This document shows, one piece after another, positions 5,416-5,620 of a stretch of DNA of 5,620 nt. The position numbers were made by a program, and so were the translations under genes. The DNA comes from Acidimicrobiia bacterium (GTDB lineage Bacteria > Actinomycetota > Acidimicrobiia > Spongiisociales > UBA5794), in assembly GCA_030618675.1 (NCBI GenBank), contig JAUXCV010000121.1, positions 1-5,620 of the forward strand. The letters run 5' to 3'. The notes below the pieces were generated by a model. It was not told the origin of the DNA. It did not search any database and saw only the letters and a list, made by a program, of their open reading frames with translations. Within the stretch, counting starts at the first letter, position 1, and each line of letters opens with the position of its first letter.

Positions 5416-5620
5416 GCCTTCCCGGTAGCTTCTTCGTCGAACCACGCCCCAAGCCGGCGGAATCCTTCGTCGAGGGTGACCTTCGGTTCCCACCCGAGCG
5501 CCCGGCGGGTCTCGCGCTGATCGAACCAGTGTGCCGTGCCGAGTTGCTCCGCCATGAAACTGGTCATCGGCGGGTCGTCTTGGGTATCCCGGTGCTCCCA
5601 GATGCGCTCCACGGCAAGGC
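5412..5620 (-). CDS. Extended SDR family NAD(P)-dependent epimerase/dehydratase-like protein, C-terminal end (partial)
   Basis: The - strand is open from the window edge to TAG (5412-5414), giving 68 complete codons. The translation includes PPMTSFMAEQLGTAHWFD and ends with RALGWEPKVTLDEGFRRLGAWF before an acidic and basic tail. The pattern 'aHWFD-xxxxRRALGWxPxVxLdEGfxRLxaWF' is typical of the C-terminus of extended short-chain dehydrogenases, especially the 3-beta-hydroxysteroid dehydrogenase/sterol dehydrogenase-like and NAD-dependent epimerase groups. The Rossmann fold, glycine motif and YxxxK catalytic residues lie outside the window, so the substrate cannot be inferred. An internal GTG at 5612 is not taken as the start, because the frame stays open to the edge and a 66-residue product would lack the catalytic domain. 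The gene is convergent with the DUF1684 gene, with stop codons overlapping in CTAG. Confidence 0.75.
   Translation of the reverse strand, partial: LAVERIWEHRDTQDDPPMTSFMAEQLGTAHWFDQRETRRALGWEPKVTLDEGFRRLGAWFDEEATGKA

Overview
The window is GC-rich and densely packed, and reads as a stretch of ordinary bacterial chromosome, probably from a high-GC actinobacterium. I lean to an Acidimicrobiia-type environmental lineage because of the G/C-ending codons, the short intergenic gaps and the mix of a VanW/YoaR-type wall protein, a DUF1684 protein and a lone FTR1 permease. The taxonomic call is an inference, since no rRNA or other marker gene is present. I see no mobile element, CRISPR array, tRNA or rRNA.

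Layout from left to right. The window opens with the last 38 codons of a transketolase gene on the + strand (1-117). Its stop codon lies inside a run of 7-bp tandem repeats. A short non-coding gap follows (118-291) that consists largely of two tandem-repeat tracts: heptads at 108-156 and octads at 192-239. Next is a + strand FTR1/EfeU-type iron permease gene (304-1158, or from TTG 292). It ends 12 bp inside the 3' end of a convergent - strand gene for a SulP-family anion transporter with a C-terminal STAS domain (1147-2838). SulP and the following + strand gene are divergent and share an intergenic region of about 200 bp that should hold both promoters. The + strand gene (3041-4840, or from ATG 2993) encodes a membrane-anchored VanW protein with YoaR-type repeats and a G5-like C-terminal region. 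A DUF1684 gene (4885-5415) follows 44 bp downstream in the same direction and may be co-transcribed. The window closes with the 3' end of a - strand extended-SDR gene (5412-5620, running off the edge). Its stop codon and the DUF1684 stop codon share one CTAG tetranucleotide.

Functionally, the window combines central carbon metabolism (transketolase), inorganic ion transport (iron permease, SulP anion permease), an envelope protein probably acting at peptidoglycan, and two proteins of less certain role. The genes do not form one obvious pathway. I found no convincing sign of an undescribed multi-gene system. The points most worth a second look are the switching heptad/octad repeats that run into the transketolase stop codon, the inverted repeat just upstream of the lone iron permease, and the two compact convergent gene ends.
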